A stretch of 19,830 nt of DNA from Candidatus Methanosuratincola sp. (GCA_029907755.1 JARYLH010000012.1:1-19830); one strand, 5' to 3'; positions 5,699 through 13,831 are shown, numbered from the stretch's first letter. The notes: generated by a model from the sequence alone, not told the origin. Translations and numbers: made by a program.

Positions 5699-7388
5699 GA
5701 TCTACCGAAACCTCGATCCCAGGATGTCAGTCTCTGAGTTCGAGCAGATCTCAGAAGACCTTCAAAGCTCATGTGCGCTATGCCTTTTTTCGGGGAAGAA
5801 AAGCCTCCTCCTCAGCAGGGATCAGTTCCAGATGATTAGCCAAGTGTGCCAGGATCTAGGCTTCTGCCTTGAGCTCCTCTCGAAGTCAAAGGGATGCGCT
5901 TTCGCAAAGGAGGTCTGCGCTTCGCGGAACAGCGAATGGCCTGCGCTCCTTTCGAAAGTCCGTATGGGTTTACGCAACCGCAAGAAGGGGATCAGGTGCA
6001 GGCTCTGCGGAACATGTAGCGAGCTCGCTGGATTGAAGTCCCTTAAGTTTTCAAGCCGCGAGCTTTACTTCGCCCTCCGCCCGCATGTCGTCCCATCCGG
6101 TCTCGTATCTTTGGGGTCGCCAGAATACTCGATCCCGCCGTACTGCATTTACATGCTGAGGCGTCCTGGAAGGCTCGTCTACATCCCTGTGCTTTCCGCC
6201 CTCTCGGTTGAAGAAAGGATAAGGTCCTTCAGGCTTATTAGGAAGATCAGGGCGCATGAGGAGAAGTGCCTCAAGCCCCCTTTTTCTATAGAGCTCGGGA
6301 AGGTGATTGAGGAGAGGCGGGCAATCCTAAGGGAGTTTTCGAGGCTGAGTGCGCCCGCCGAGAACTTTACCCTGTACTCGTCCGTCGGGCTGGCCGACAT
6401 CCTCCCCCTACTGATTGACGACAATGTCGGGGAGTTTTATGCTGATTCCCCGAGGACATTCGCATACGTCGACCACAGGGAGCTTGGCAGGTGCGAATCA
6501 GCGGTTTGGGTCGGTCCGGGAGTGATCGAGCGGCTGCTAGCGTTTTCTGCATCGAGCTCTGGAAGAACGTCTGATTACCTGAACCCTTCAATAAAGGCAT
6601 CGATCAAGACCAAAGAGTTCCATGCCAGGGTCTCTATCGACGCCCCTCCCCTCTCTTTCGAGGGCACCTCGATTGACGTCCGAAAGTTCTTCAGAAACCC
6701 GACCGATTTCGGGATCCTGATCAGGAACAAGACGATCCCGCCTGAGGCAGCCTCGTACCTGATCATGAAGCTGAGGGCCGGGAGCAGCTTCAGCATCTAT
6801 GGCGAGAGCGGATCTGGCAAGACGACGCTCGCAATAGCCCTCGACCTGGAAACCCCGCCGCACTGGAGGAAATACTCTGTAGAGTCCGATATCGCAGAGA
6901 ACATAACGCAGCGCCACCTCGGGAAGCACCAGGTCAGGCTGCTCGCCGCAACAGGGTCTGGGGGTGCTGCCGAGAAGAGGAGAGAAGTCTTGGACAGCCT
7001 GCTTCACAAATCCCCTGATTACGTCTTCTTTGGGGAGGTCCTCTCCGAGTCTGATAGCCAGGCCCTGTTCCAGATCCTTGCATCGGGCATACGCTGCATA
7101 CACACTGTGCATGCCCCCTCCGGGGAAGGGCTGTTGAAGCGGTTCGCCTACCAGCACCATATCCCGTTGCTCTCCCTCTCTGACTTGGGGGTGCTGGTCC
7201 AGATGCGAAGGTTCGACATCGGCGGCAACTTTGCTAGGAAGGTAGTAAGGATATCCGAGATCGTACGCGACGAGCTTCCGGTTGAGATACCTCCGCTCAG
7301 GGACCTCTTCGTCTGGGATGCCGCTTCCGGACAGCTTGAACCCACGCCTGCATACAGGGAGATGTCGATACCCGCACAGGGGGTGTGA
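5679..7388 (+). CDS. Type IV pilus/type II secretion ATPase (GspE/TadA superfamily)
   Basis: 569 residues. The C-terminal half is the hexameric motor ATPase that powers pilin assembly at the membrane: Walker A GESGSGKT (375-382), an Asp-box-like YSVESDIAE (399-407), Walker B-like DYVFFGEV (447-454, catalytic Glu453) and His box HTVHAPSG (475-482). The middle (230-340) matches the N2 domain preceding the P-loop. The first ~200 residues are unusual, with many cysteines (32, 35, 57, 63, 73, 80) and a CRLCGTC cluster (107-113) that could bind zinc. The usual RVGEVRG is changed to FFGEVLS, so it is divergent. The TTG at 5679 overlaps the preceding small gene; an ATG at 5724 is the alternative. Two platform genes follow, which fixes its role as a pilus or secretion motor. 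Confidence 0.88.
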   Translation: MRDGSLKIYRNLDPRMSVSEFEQISEDLQSSCALCLFSGKKSLLLSRDQFQMISQVCQDLGFCLELLSKSKGCAFAKEVCASRNSEWPALLSKVRMGLRNRKKGIRCRLCGTCSELAGLKSLKFSSRELYFALRPHVVPSGLVSLGSPEYSIPPYCIYMLRRPGRLVYIPVLSALSVEERIRSFRLIRKIRAHEEKCLKPPFSIELGKVIEERRAILREFSRLSAPAENFTLYSSVGLADILPLLIDDNVGEFYADSPRTFAYVDHRELGRCESAVWVGPGVIERLLAFSASSSGRTSDYLNPSIKASIKTKEFHARVSIDAPPLSFEGTSIDVRKFFRNPTDFGILIRNKTIPPEAASYLIMKLRAGSSFSIYGESGSGKTTLAIALDLETPPHWRKYSVESDIAENITQRHLGKHQVRLLAATGSGGAAEKRREVLDSLLHKSPDYVFFGEVLSESDSQALFQILASGIRCIHTVHAPSGEGLLKRFAYQHHIPLLSLSDLGVLVQMRRFDIGGNFARKVVRISEIVRDELPVEIPPLRDLFVWDAASGQLEPTPAYREMSIPAQGV

Positions 7389-7394
7389 GCCGGG

Positions 7395-8189
7395 TTGGAG
7401 ATCTCAAGATGCCGCGCACATGCCCGATACGCGCTGCTCGCCGCCATCTCCCGACGGTCTCTCCTGCCCTCCCGGGCATTGGGGCGGTTCTCCAATGCGC
7501 TGGGCTACGATGCAATGGAAGTGCGCGGCGCTGCAGGTAGGGACATACTCGCCGCTGGGCTCAACCTCCTTTTGATTTTGGCCGCGGTCATTCCGCTCTC
7601 GATCTTCTTTTTCGGTCTTCCTCTGCACCTGGGGCTTGCCATGCCCGTCGCGGTGTCGGCCCTCCTGGCAATCCTGCCTAGGGTCATCGGCGCGGGATCC
7701 GGGATAAGGGTTCTCTTCGATGCTGCGCACTCCTTCGAGATCTTTGCGACCGTCCTTCTCGCTACCGGGAACCTCGCTCTAGCCGCGAGCAAGGCTTCAG
7801 AAGTGCCAGGAAGGGCTTCTGAGCGCTTCATAAAAGCGACCATGTCGATGAGGGATGGCGTCAAACCTGAGAAGGCGATACTCGAGTCCTTCAGCGGCAA
7901 AGGCATCTGTTCAGAATGGGTCAAGTCCGCGGTCAATGGCAGGGAAGGCGGGATCTCGCCTGTTGTTTCAAACTGGTACGCTGAATTGCACAGCAGGATC
8001 CTGAAGGCAGAGGACATGCTTTCCTTGCTGGTCGCCCTCTCGACTATCCTCCCCATAGGGCTGTCAATGGTCATGGCTGTCTGGGGGCTCACGTCCACGC
8101 CTTTGTCCCCCATCCTGATACTCGCCTTCTCGGCTGCAATAACGGCGATCTTCTGCTGGTTCAAGGGGCTCGAGGCGATCCTTTCATGA
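7395..8189 (+). CDS. TadB/TadC-like (GspF) inner-membrane platform protein, first half
   Basis: 264 residues. Two membrane helices at about 53-97 (LNLLLILAAVIPLSIFFFG, then GLAMPVAVSALLAILPRVIG), a cytosolic helical region (FIKATMSMRDGVKPEKAILE) and two more at about 215-260. This is the arrangement of one T2SSF (GspF/TadC) domain, the membrane platform that contacts the assembly ATPase and the growing pilus. TTG start six bases after the ATPase stop, with GGTGTGA a few bases upstream. The stop overlaps the next start as ATGA. Sequence similarity is weak, as usual for this family; the call rests on topology and on its place after the ATPase. Confidence 0.75.
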   Translation: MEISRCRAHARYALLAAISRRSLLPSRALGRFSNALGYDAMEVRGAAGRDILAAGLNLLLILAAVIPLSIFFFGLPLHLGLAMPVAVSALLAILPRVIGAGSGIRVLFDAAHSFEIFATVLLATGNLALAASKASEVPGRASERFIKATMSMRDGVKPEKAILESFSGKGICSEWVKSAVNGREGGISPVVSNWYAELHSRILKAEDMLSLLVALSTILPIGLSMVMAVWGLTSTPLSPILILAFSAAITAIFCWFKGLEAILS

Positions 8190-8977
8190 GGCTTGCCCTC
8201 CCAAACCCGCTGGCGATCCTTGTCTCCATCCTCGTTACCGCGCCCCTTGCATCTGCCCAGGGCATTTCGTGGGTGCTGCTTCTTCCGCCTCTCGTCCTTA
8301 TGCTCGACAGGTTGATGCGCATCCGCGGCGTCTCCAGGTGTAGTGGTTCTGACGGTACGGCCCCTTTCCTGCTTGCGTTCTCGAGGCTCTTCGGCACGTC
8401 ATCCCCTGGAGAAGCCCTCGTCAGCGCATTCAGCACTTCTGTGCCTGATGAGGGGCTTTTGAAGTCTCTGCTGACACTCAGGGATGGCGATGACGCCCCG
8501 TCCGTGATGCGCCGCTTCTCCAAGCGCATGCGCGCCGAAAGCCAGACATTCGAGGCCGTGGCGGTGCTGCTCAGATTCGACAGAGCCTCGTCAGCGGAGA
8601 GGATTAGGTCCTTAGTAAAATTGAGGGAGGAACGGAGGAAGGTGAGGCAAGACCTTGAAGTGCGGCTGAGGGCGATTTCGATGCGATTTAAGATGCTCTC
8701 GATGATATCCTCCGCCTCCCTCGCAGTAACCGCTTTCGCCTCCCCGATACTTGGGTCCTTCTTCTCCGATCAGCGGCTGGGCGCTGTCATGGCCGAGTCC
8801 CTGATCCGGTTTGACTTCCCAGCCTTCTCCGTCTTCTACTCGATCGCACTCCTGTCATCATACCTACCCTCCAAGGCCCTGCCCTATGTCGGCGGGTCGG
8901 GGTCTGCCCTGCGCGCCTCGGTCGCCTACTTCATCACCTACCTCGCCCTGGTGGTTGCCGTGGGCATTGCCTTTTAA
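8186..8977 (+). CDS. TadB/TadC-like (GspF) inner-membrane platform protein, second half
   Basis: 263 residues, same length and topology as the preceding gene. Hydrophobic helices are at about 8-45 (AILVSILVTAPLASAQ, VLLLPPLVLMLDRL), then comes a cytosolic T2SSF region (PFLLAFSRLFGTSSPGEALV, LLKSLLTLRDGDDAPSVM), and three helices at about 165-263. A conserved-looking basic stretch EERRKVRQDLEVRLRA precedes the C-terminal helices. The ATG overlaps the previous stop (ATGA). With its neighbour it probably forms a heteromeric platform equivalent to the single two-domain FlaJ/ArlJ of archaella or to the bacterial TadB/TadC pair. Confidence 0.75.
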   Translation: MRLALPNPLAILVSILVTAPLASAQGISWVLLLPPLVLMLDRLMRIRGVSRCSGSDGTAPFLLAFSRLFGTSSPGEALVSAFSTSVPDEGLLKSLLTLRDGDDAPSVMRRFSKRMRAESQTFEAVAVLLRFDRASSAERIRSLVKLREERRKVRQDLEVRLRAISMRFKMLSMISSASLAVTAFASPILGSFFSDQRLGAVMAESLIRFDFPAFSVFYSIALLSSYLPSKALPYVGGSGSALRASVAYFITYLALVVAVGIAF

Positions 8978-9003
8978 AGCACCCCGATCTGTGGGGGAAT
9001 ATT

Positions 9004-9222
9004 GTGCGAAGGCGTTTTTCGAGAAGGGGCTCGCCCCTGGTCGAAGAGGGGCTTCTGCTTGGGCTATCCATAGTGACGCTGACAGTCGTAATGTCAATCG
9101 TTGTCGGTCTCCTTTCGGGGGTTCAGAACACATTCAACCTCTCTGTATTCAATGGGAACGAATTCATCGAGAACCTGCGGAATTCCTTGAACCAAGTCCT
9201 TTCATTCTTCAGGATTGGCTGA
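9004..9222 (+). CDS. Pilin-like protein with class III signal peptide
   Basis: 72 residues, GTG start with a GGGGG run six to ten bases upstream. The N-terminus MRRRFSRRGSPLVEEGLLLG is a good archaeal prepilin signal: a basic leader, RRG before the predicted cleavage, then Glu at +5/+6 and a hydrophobic helix of about 25 residues (GLSIVTLTVVMSIVVGLL). Only about 30 residues follow (Asn-rich, FNLSVFNGNEFIENLRNSL), so this is a very short pilin. It is placed between the platform genes and the HerA-like ATPase and could be the major filament subunit or a CedA1/VirB2-like short pilin. Confidence 0.75.
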   Translation: MRRRFSRRGSPLVEEGLLLGLSIVTLTVVMSIVVGLLSGVQNTFNLSVFNGNEFIENLRNSLNQVLSFFRIG

Positions 9223-9225
9223 GAC

Positions 9226-11037
9226 ATGCCTATCATACCCTCATTTTTTCTTGCACTTCTCAGCTTCCTATTCCTCAAAGACTATTTGGGGATCCCCTTT
9301 GCTGCCGCATTAGCGATCTCAATGCCTCTTCTGTCCGCCATCGTCCCGGCATTGGTGAAGCAAAGCCCGTACAAAGGGGCAGCCCTCAGGCTCGGGCAAT
9401 CGCCGCCCATTCTCGAGTTTGCTGGAAAGAGGTATTCGGCTGTCGCCCTCTCGATAAGCGCCTCTCACGAGGATTCTTTCGGCAGGTTTGAAAAAGAGCT
9501 GGCATACGAGCGCCTATGCAGGTTTACTGAGGCGATGGGCTCATTCGGGATGCCGACCGCATACATAATGTACTCCCTGCCAGGATCCCTCCCATTCCGA
9601 GAATCGCCGAGCGGGAGCCAGGCCCTGATCGTTGCATGGTTCTGCTCTGACGCCAAGAGCGACCTCTCCGAGAGGGCAGAGATGGCTTCGAGGCAGCTGG
9701 AGAGCCTGGTCAGCCTGGTGTTCCCGGGGGCACAGACAAGGAGACTGGGCGGAAAGGATTTATCGTTGATCATCTCCTCGCCTCTGCCCTACTCGCTGGG
9801 GAAGCTCGGCGGCGTTGCCAAGCCCCCCTCTGGAGCGATCCTCTCGGTCGTACCGCCTCCGCCGGATCGCCAGGAGCCCTCTTCCTTGGTGCCTGCTGTG
9901 CAACCGCCCATAACCAGCGGCGGACCTTTAATCGGCTTCGTCTATTCAAGGGGGATGGAAGTGGCCCCCCTCTGCATCCCGCTCACAGACATCAGGCGCC
10001 ATGTCTCCATATTTGGGGCCACGGGCAGCGGCAAGTCCACGACCGCAATGAGCCTGGCCCTCCGGCTCTACTCTTTGGGCGCCTCTGTCCTGATCTTGGA
10101 CTGGCACGGTGAGCACTCTGGCGTCGAGGACGCCGGCGGCAGGGTGCTCAAGCCAGGCACCCAGGGCGGGCTCACAATAAACCCGCTGTCAGGGTTCAGC
10201 GGTAAGGACCTGGGTTTCCAAGTTGAGTTCATCACTGACATCTTTGCCCAGGTCTTCCGCTTTACCCCTCCCCAGTCCTATATGTTCAGGGAAGCGCTCA
10301 AGGCAGCGTACAGGTCCAAAATCACCCCAACCGTCTCTGATCTGATAGCCGAGCTGAGCCTGCTGCCCATGCGCTCCAGCTGGGACCACGAAACAAGGAT
10401 GGCGCTAATGAGGCGCCTAAAGTCATTCACAGAGGGGGCATGCGGATTCGCCCTCTCCGGCATCGACTCAATCCCGCGGGATGAGATCTTCCAGGGGCTG
10501 GTTTCCATAGACCTGACAAACCTCAAGGACGTCAATAACAGGACGATCTACGCGAACATCCTGATGAAAATGGTCTACGACTACTGCGTCCAGAGGGGAG
10601 AGCGTACAGACCTCAGCCACGTCCTCTTTATCGAGGAGGCTCAGAACGTCTTCCCCCCAAGGCGCCCCGAAGACCCGATGACGATAGGCGAGAGGATACT
10701 CGCCGAGCTCAGAAAATTTGGGGAGGGGGTCGTCGTGATATCCCAGTTCCCATCCTCTGTGTCCCAGGATGTAGTCAAGAACACTGCCGTCAGGGTCATA
10801 CACGCCATAAGATCAGGCGAAGACTTGGATCTGATAGCCGCCTCCACATCGATGGATGAGAAGCAGGTGGGCGCAATACCCCTCCTCTCTGTCGGCGAGG
10901 CAATAGTGAGCCTTCCGAGCAGGTCCGGCAACTTCTTCGTCAAGGTCTCTGCCGATCCGCTGGTCTCCGCATGCAGGTCGATCAGCGCAGGAACTCGTGG
11001 AGAGCCCCTTCCTTCTGGAGCCGGGTCACCCAGTTGA
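9226..11037 (+). CDS. Membrane-anchored HerA/VirB4-type ATPase
   Basis: 603 residues. Two N-terminal membrane helices (about 4-18 and 23-43) are followed by a domain of roughly 180 residues, a Pro-rich linker (about 209-230) and the HerA/FtsK-type motor. The motor has IFGATGSGKST (Walker A, 262-272), VLILDWHGEH (288-297), Walker B HVLFIEEAQNVFPP (465-478), sensor-like VVVISQFPS (502-510) and HAIRSGEDL (arginine-finger region, 526-534). HerA/VirB4 proteins pump DNA or protein as hexamers. A soluble HerA normally works with NurA in end resection, but here there is no nurA. The membrane anchor and pilus-motor neighbours resemble CedB, the ATPase of the Sulfolobales DNA-import system. ATG four bases after the pilin stop. 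The last 56 bases overlap the convergent kinase gene. Confidence 0.85.
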   Translation: MPIIPSFFLALLSFLFLKDYLGIPFAAALAISMPLLSAIVPALVKQSPYKGAALRLGQSPPILEFAGKRYSAVALSISASHEDSFGRFEKELAYERLCRFTEAMGSFGMPTAYIMYSLPGSLPFRESPSGSQALIVAWFCSDAKSDLSERAEMASRQLESLVSLVFPGAQTRRLGGKDLSLIISSPLPYSLGKLGGVAKPPSGAILSVVPPPPDRQEPSSLVPAVQPPITSGGPLIGFVYSRGMEVAPLCIPLTDIRRHVSIFGATGSGKSTTAMSLALRLYSLGASVLILDWHGEHSGVEDAGGRVLKPGTQGGLTINPLSGFSGKDLGFQVEFITDIFAQVFRFTPPQSYMFREALKAAYRSKITPTVSDLIAELSLLPMRSSWDHETRMALMRRLKSFTEGACGFALSGIDSIPRDEIFQGLVSIDLTNLKDVNNRTIYANILMKMVYDYCVQRGERTDLSHVLFIEEAQNVFPPRRPEDPMTIGERILAELRKFGEGVVVISQFPSSVSQDVVKNTAVRVIHAIRSGEDLDLIAASTSMDEKQVGAIPLLSVGEAIVSLPSRSGNFFVKVSADPLVSACRSISAGTRGEPLPSGAGSPS

Positions 11038-11554
11038 CGCTCCCCGGGGCCAGTCCCCGACCGGCGATGGCTTCCCTGACGCTCGCAACAAGCCGCTGGA
11101 AGTCGAGCCCGGTGGCGTCGACCTCAAGGACCGCCCCTTCCCCGAATGCCTCGACCGCGCTGGCCAGGCAGGAGTCGAGGATCTCTGCCTGGACGTTCTC
11201 ATCCACCTTTGAGGGGGGGTATCCCCTCTCGGCCAGCCTCTGCCTCAGGATCCTGGGATCTAGCCTTAAAACGATCGCCCTCTCCACGAACCTGGGAGGG
11301 ACGATCTCTCCGTAATGCCCCTCTACGATAAACTTTGCACCCTCTGACTTCAGCGCCTTGGTGAGCTCCCTCTTCAGCTTGGCTTCATCGATTATCGCAG
11401 CCCCCCTCTCGGGGTCTTGACCTGCGAGCGCCCCGGCTTCCTTTGCGAGCGAGTTAAGCTCGATTAGCCTGTACCCGTCTGCCCTCGCGATCTCCCTTGC
11501 CGCCGTTGTCTTTCCCACCCCGGGGGTGCCTGTTATCACTATAGCGTTCCTCAT
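10982..11554 (-). CDS. Fap7/AK6-like adenylate kinase
   Basis: 190 residues. N-terminal P-loop TGTPGVGKTT (8-17), then LIELNSLAKEAG (NMP-binding region), VEGHYGEIVPP, and VLRLDPRILRQRLAERGY (lid region). This is the archaeal adenylate kinase group homologous to Fap7/hCINAP (AK6). In yeast Fap7 is needed for 18S rRNA maturation and binds uS11; archaeal members are thought to act in 30S biogenesis, with nucleotide kinase or ATPase activity in vitro. A TATA-like TTTTAATT lies about 35 bases upstream. Its 3' end overlaps the end of the HerA-like gene on the other strand. Confidence 0.85.
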   Translation of the reverse strand: MRNAIVITGTPGVGKTTAAREIARADGYRLIELNSLAKEAGALAGQDPERGAAIIDEAKLKRELTKALKSEGAKFIVEGHYGEIVPPRFVERAIVLRLDPRILRQRLAERGYPPSKVDENVQAEILDSCLASAVEAFGEGAVLEVDATGLDFQRLVASVREAIAGRGLAPGSVNWVTRLQKEGALHEFLR

Positions 11555-11652
11555 TGCGGGTTGCCCTGTTGGTCTAAATGCTACAGAAATTAAAACATTG
11601 CCGGGTGCTGGTTTATTTCCGTGGAAAAAAGTCCCGAAAGGCAGCTTATGTG

Positions 11653-11680
11653 GAAAAGCAAAAAATGGAAAAACAAAAAG
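11653..11680 (-). terminator. T-rich terminator after the thermosome gene
   Basis: On the minus strand, several U-runs (CTTTTTGTTTTTCC, then TTTTTTGCTTTTCC) start about 20 bases after the thermosome stop. No hairpin is needed or seen. This is a typical archaeal multi-U terminator and separates the thermosome from the downstream kinase gene. Confidence 0.6.
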
Positions 11681-11699
11681 GTTGGGCGTTTTAGCCCTT

Positions 11700-13340
11700 T
11701 CAGTCCTCTCCGGCTCCGCCTTCGCTCGGCTTCTCGGGTGCCTTGGGGCCGCCGCCCTTTGAGGAAGCTATGACGTCGTCGATCCTCAGTATCATCGCGG
11801 CTGCCTCTGCGGCGGACTTGATTGCCTGGACCTTCACGGCAAGGGGTTCCACCACTCCGAGCTTGAGCATGTCGCCCGTCTTGCCCTCCCTGACATTCAC
11901 TCCTGCCCAGATCTCGCCCTTGTCGTGCAGTGCCCTCAGCTCTACGAGTACGTCGATCGGATCCATGCCGCCGTTCTCAGCCAGCGTTCTAGGTATCGCC
12001 TCAAGGCTGTCCGCAAAGGCCTCGATGGCGAGCTGCTCCCTGCCTCCAATGCTTGCGGCAAAGTCCCTCAGCTGCTTCGCTGCCTCGAGCTCAGGTGCGC
12101 CTCCGCCGGCAACGATCCTGCCGTCTTCGATCACGTCGGCAACTACACAGAGCGCATCGTGGAATGTCCTCTCAGCCTCGTCGACAACCCTCATCAGACC
12201 TCCCCTGAGCAGGACGCTGACTGCCTTGGGGTTCTTGCACCCTTCGATGAAGGTAAGCTTGTCCTCGCCGAACTTCTTCTCCTGCACGATCCTCGCCTCT
12301 CCCAGGTCCGCTGGGGTGAGGTCGTCCAGGTTCGTGATTATCCTGGCGCCAGTCGCCTTCGCAACCTTCTCCACGTCAGACTTCTTGACGCGCCTCAGGC
12401 CGAGTATCCCTTCCTTTGCGAGGTAGTGCTGGGCTATGTCGTCGACACCTTTCTGGCAGAGGACTACGTTCGCTCCAGTCGACTTGATCTTGGCGACCAT
12501 GTTCTTCAGGAGCTTCTCCTCCTCCTCGATGAAGCTCTTCATCTGAGTCGGGTCAGTGATCCTGATCTCCGCGTCGAACTCAGTCTTCTCGATCTCGAGC
12601 GGCGTGTCTAGGAGGGCTATCTTCGCATTCTCGACTACCTTTGGCATGCCGGGGTGGACCACTTCCTTGTCCACGATCACGCCGTAAACGAGCTGGCTGT
12701 CCGCGATGCTGCCGCCCTGTTTCTTGACTATCTGGATGTAGTCTAGGTCTGCGACGTACTTGTCGCCGCGCTTCTCCGCGATTGCCTTCACAGCCTTCAC
12801 TGCCATCTCCGCAAAGTAGTCCTGGTTCCCCACTGAGGCCTTGCTGTTCATCGCGGTATAGGCGATCATCTTCAGGTTCTTCTCGTCCTCAAAGCCCACC
12901 GGGATCGCTATCTTCGATAGCACCTCTACTGCCTTCTCTGCCGCCTTCTTGTAACCTTGGACGATGAGCGTCGGGTGTATGTTCTTGTCTATCAGGTCCT
13001 CTGCCTTCTTCAGCAGCTCTCCGGTGATCACCACCGAGGAGGTCGTCCCGTCCCCAACCTCGTCATCCTGGGTCTTCGAGATCTCCACCATCATCTTGGC
13101 AGCAGGGTGCTGGACCTCGATCTCTCCTAGGATCGTCGCACCGTCGTTTGTGACAGTCACGTCCCCAAGGGTGTCAACAAGCATCTTGTCCATCCCCTTG
13201 GGACCCAAGGTCGTCCTGACAGCCTCAGCTATGGCCCTGGCTGCCATCATGTTTATCTTCTGTGCCTCTCTTCCTTGCGTTCTCTGGGTTCCTTCCTTCA
13301 AAATTAAGACTGGAACTCCACCGAGTTGAGCGGTTGACAT
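11700..13340 (-). CDS. thsA: Thermosome subunit (group II chaperonin)
   Basis: 546 residues, full length. ATP-dependent cytosolic protein folding in a double-ring complex. Conserved features: TTLGPKGMDKMLVD (44-57), VTNDGATIL (63-71), DEVGDGTTSSVV (93-104), the GGGAPELEAAKQL element with the catalytic Asp region just before it, and GVNVREGKTGDML near the C-terminus. The tail (GGGPKAPEKPSEGGAGED) lacks the repetitive Gly-Gly-Met motif of many chaperonins. The ATG at 13340 has GAGGTG seven bases upstream; six codons further upstream are in frame but precede the Shine-Dalgarno. The copy number of chaperonin genes cannot be judged from this window, so the subunit letter is nominal. Confidence 0.97.
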   Translation of the reverse strand: MSTAQLGGVPVLILKEGTQRTQGREAQKINMMAARAIAEAVRTTLGPKGMDKMLVDTLGDVTVTNDGATILGEIEVQHPAAKMMVEISKTQDDEVGDGTTSSVVITGELLKKAEDLIDKNIHPTLIVQGYKKAAEKAVEVLSKIAIPVGFEDEKNLKMIAYTAMNSKASVGNQDYFAEMAVKAVKAIAEKRGDKYVADLDYIQIVKKQGGSIADSQLVYGVIVDKEVVHPGMPKVVENAKIALLDTPLEIEKTEFDAEIRITDPTQMKSFIEEEEKLLKNMVAKIKSTGANVVLCQKGVDDIAQHYLAKEGILGLRRVKKSDVEKVAKATGARIITNLDDLTPADLGEARIVQEKKFGEDKLTFIEGCKNPKAVSVLLRGGLMRVVDEAERTFHDALCVVADVIEDGRIVAGGGAPELEAAKQLRDFAASIGGREQLAIEAFADSLEAIPRTLAENGGMDPIDVLVELRALHDKGEIWAGVNVREGKTGDMLKLGVVEPLAVKVQAIKSAAEAAAMILRIDDVIASSKGGGPKAPEKPSEGGAGED

Positions 13341-13384
13341 AGAATCCACCTCAAACAAATTGCATGAAGAAAGACTTTTACACT

Positions 13385-13396
13385 TCTATATATAGA
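13385..13396 (-). promoter_or_regulatory. TATA box of the thermosome gene
   Basis: CTATATATAGA on the minus strand, centred about 50 bases before the thermosome ATG. It would place the transcript start near 13363 and give a leader of about 22 bases containing the GAGGTG site. It is a near-perfect strong archaeal TATA element, fitting an abundant protein. Confidence 0.7.
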
Positions 13397-13471
13397 TTTC
13401 TGTCAGCCTGGGAAGCATGACACAGGCCGCCAGGCCGAAGCCAGACCGAACAAGGGGACTTCCCCAAAAAT

Positions 13472-13702
13472 TCAGATCCCGAGCTTCGTCATCGCCAGCA
13501 ACTTCCTGCTGGCCATCTTGATGTCCTCCGAGTTTACCGTCTTCCTGCCTGCGTGCTTGGCCAGCGCTATGGCGTCTCGAGAGATCTCGAGCGCGAGCGT
13601 CTCAAGGACTTCCCTCAGCGCTTCCGAGGCTTCGTCGCTAACCCTCTCTGCACCTGCCTTCCTCATTATCCGGTCCATCGCGGAAATAGCCAGGTCTGTC
13701 AT
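13472..13702 (-). CDS. Archaeal histone (HMf family)
   Basis: 76 residues forming one histone fold without tails. The sequence follows the HMfA/B pattern: an N-terminal hydrophobic start, AGAERVSDEAS, a long helix ALREVLETLALEISRDAIAL, then KHAGRKTVNSEDIKMASRKL, which holds the conserved DNA-contacting Arg-Lys-Thr loop and the Asp of the Arg-Asp clamp. It would wrap DNA as dimers or longer multimers. A TATA-like ATATTTTAAA (13731-13741 on the minus strand) lies about 30-40 bases before the ATG. The gene is divergent from eS17. Confidence 0.95.
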   Translation of the reverse strand: MTDLAISAMDRIMRKAGAERVSDEASEALREVLETLALEISRDAIALAKHAGRKTVNSEDIKMASRKLLAMTKLGI

Positions 13703-13782
13703 AGTGATCCTGATAGAGTATGTCTGGGGCGTTTAAAATATTTCCCCCCCATAACTTCAAGACGCGTTTCCCGACATCACAA

Positions 13783-13794
13783 ATTATAAATTAT
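13783..13794 (+). promoter_or_regulatory. TATA box of eS17
   Basis: ATTATAAATTAT about 40-50 bases before the start. It predicts transcription from roughly 13812-13816, leaving a short leader with GGTGA in front of the TTG at 13832. Confidence 0.6.
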
Positions 13795-13831
13795 GGTTCT
13801 AATATCGGGTTGATAGCCTGTGGTGACTGGT

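Noticed and set aside
11743..13329. Long open frames on the plus strand opposite the thermosome
   Set aside because: They are antisense shadows of a strongly conserved chaperonin gene and have biased, low-complexity Ser/Pro composition.
13455..13467. GGGGACTTCCCC palindrome downstream of the histone
   Set aside because: The stem is only four or five pairs, the U-run lies on the wrong side for an intrinsic terminator, and it may be chance.
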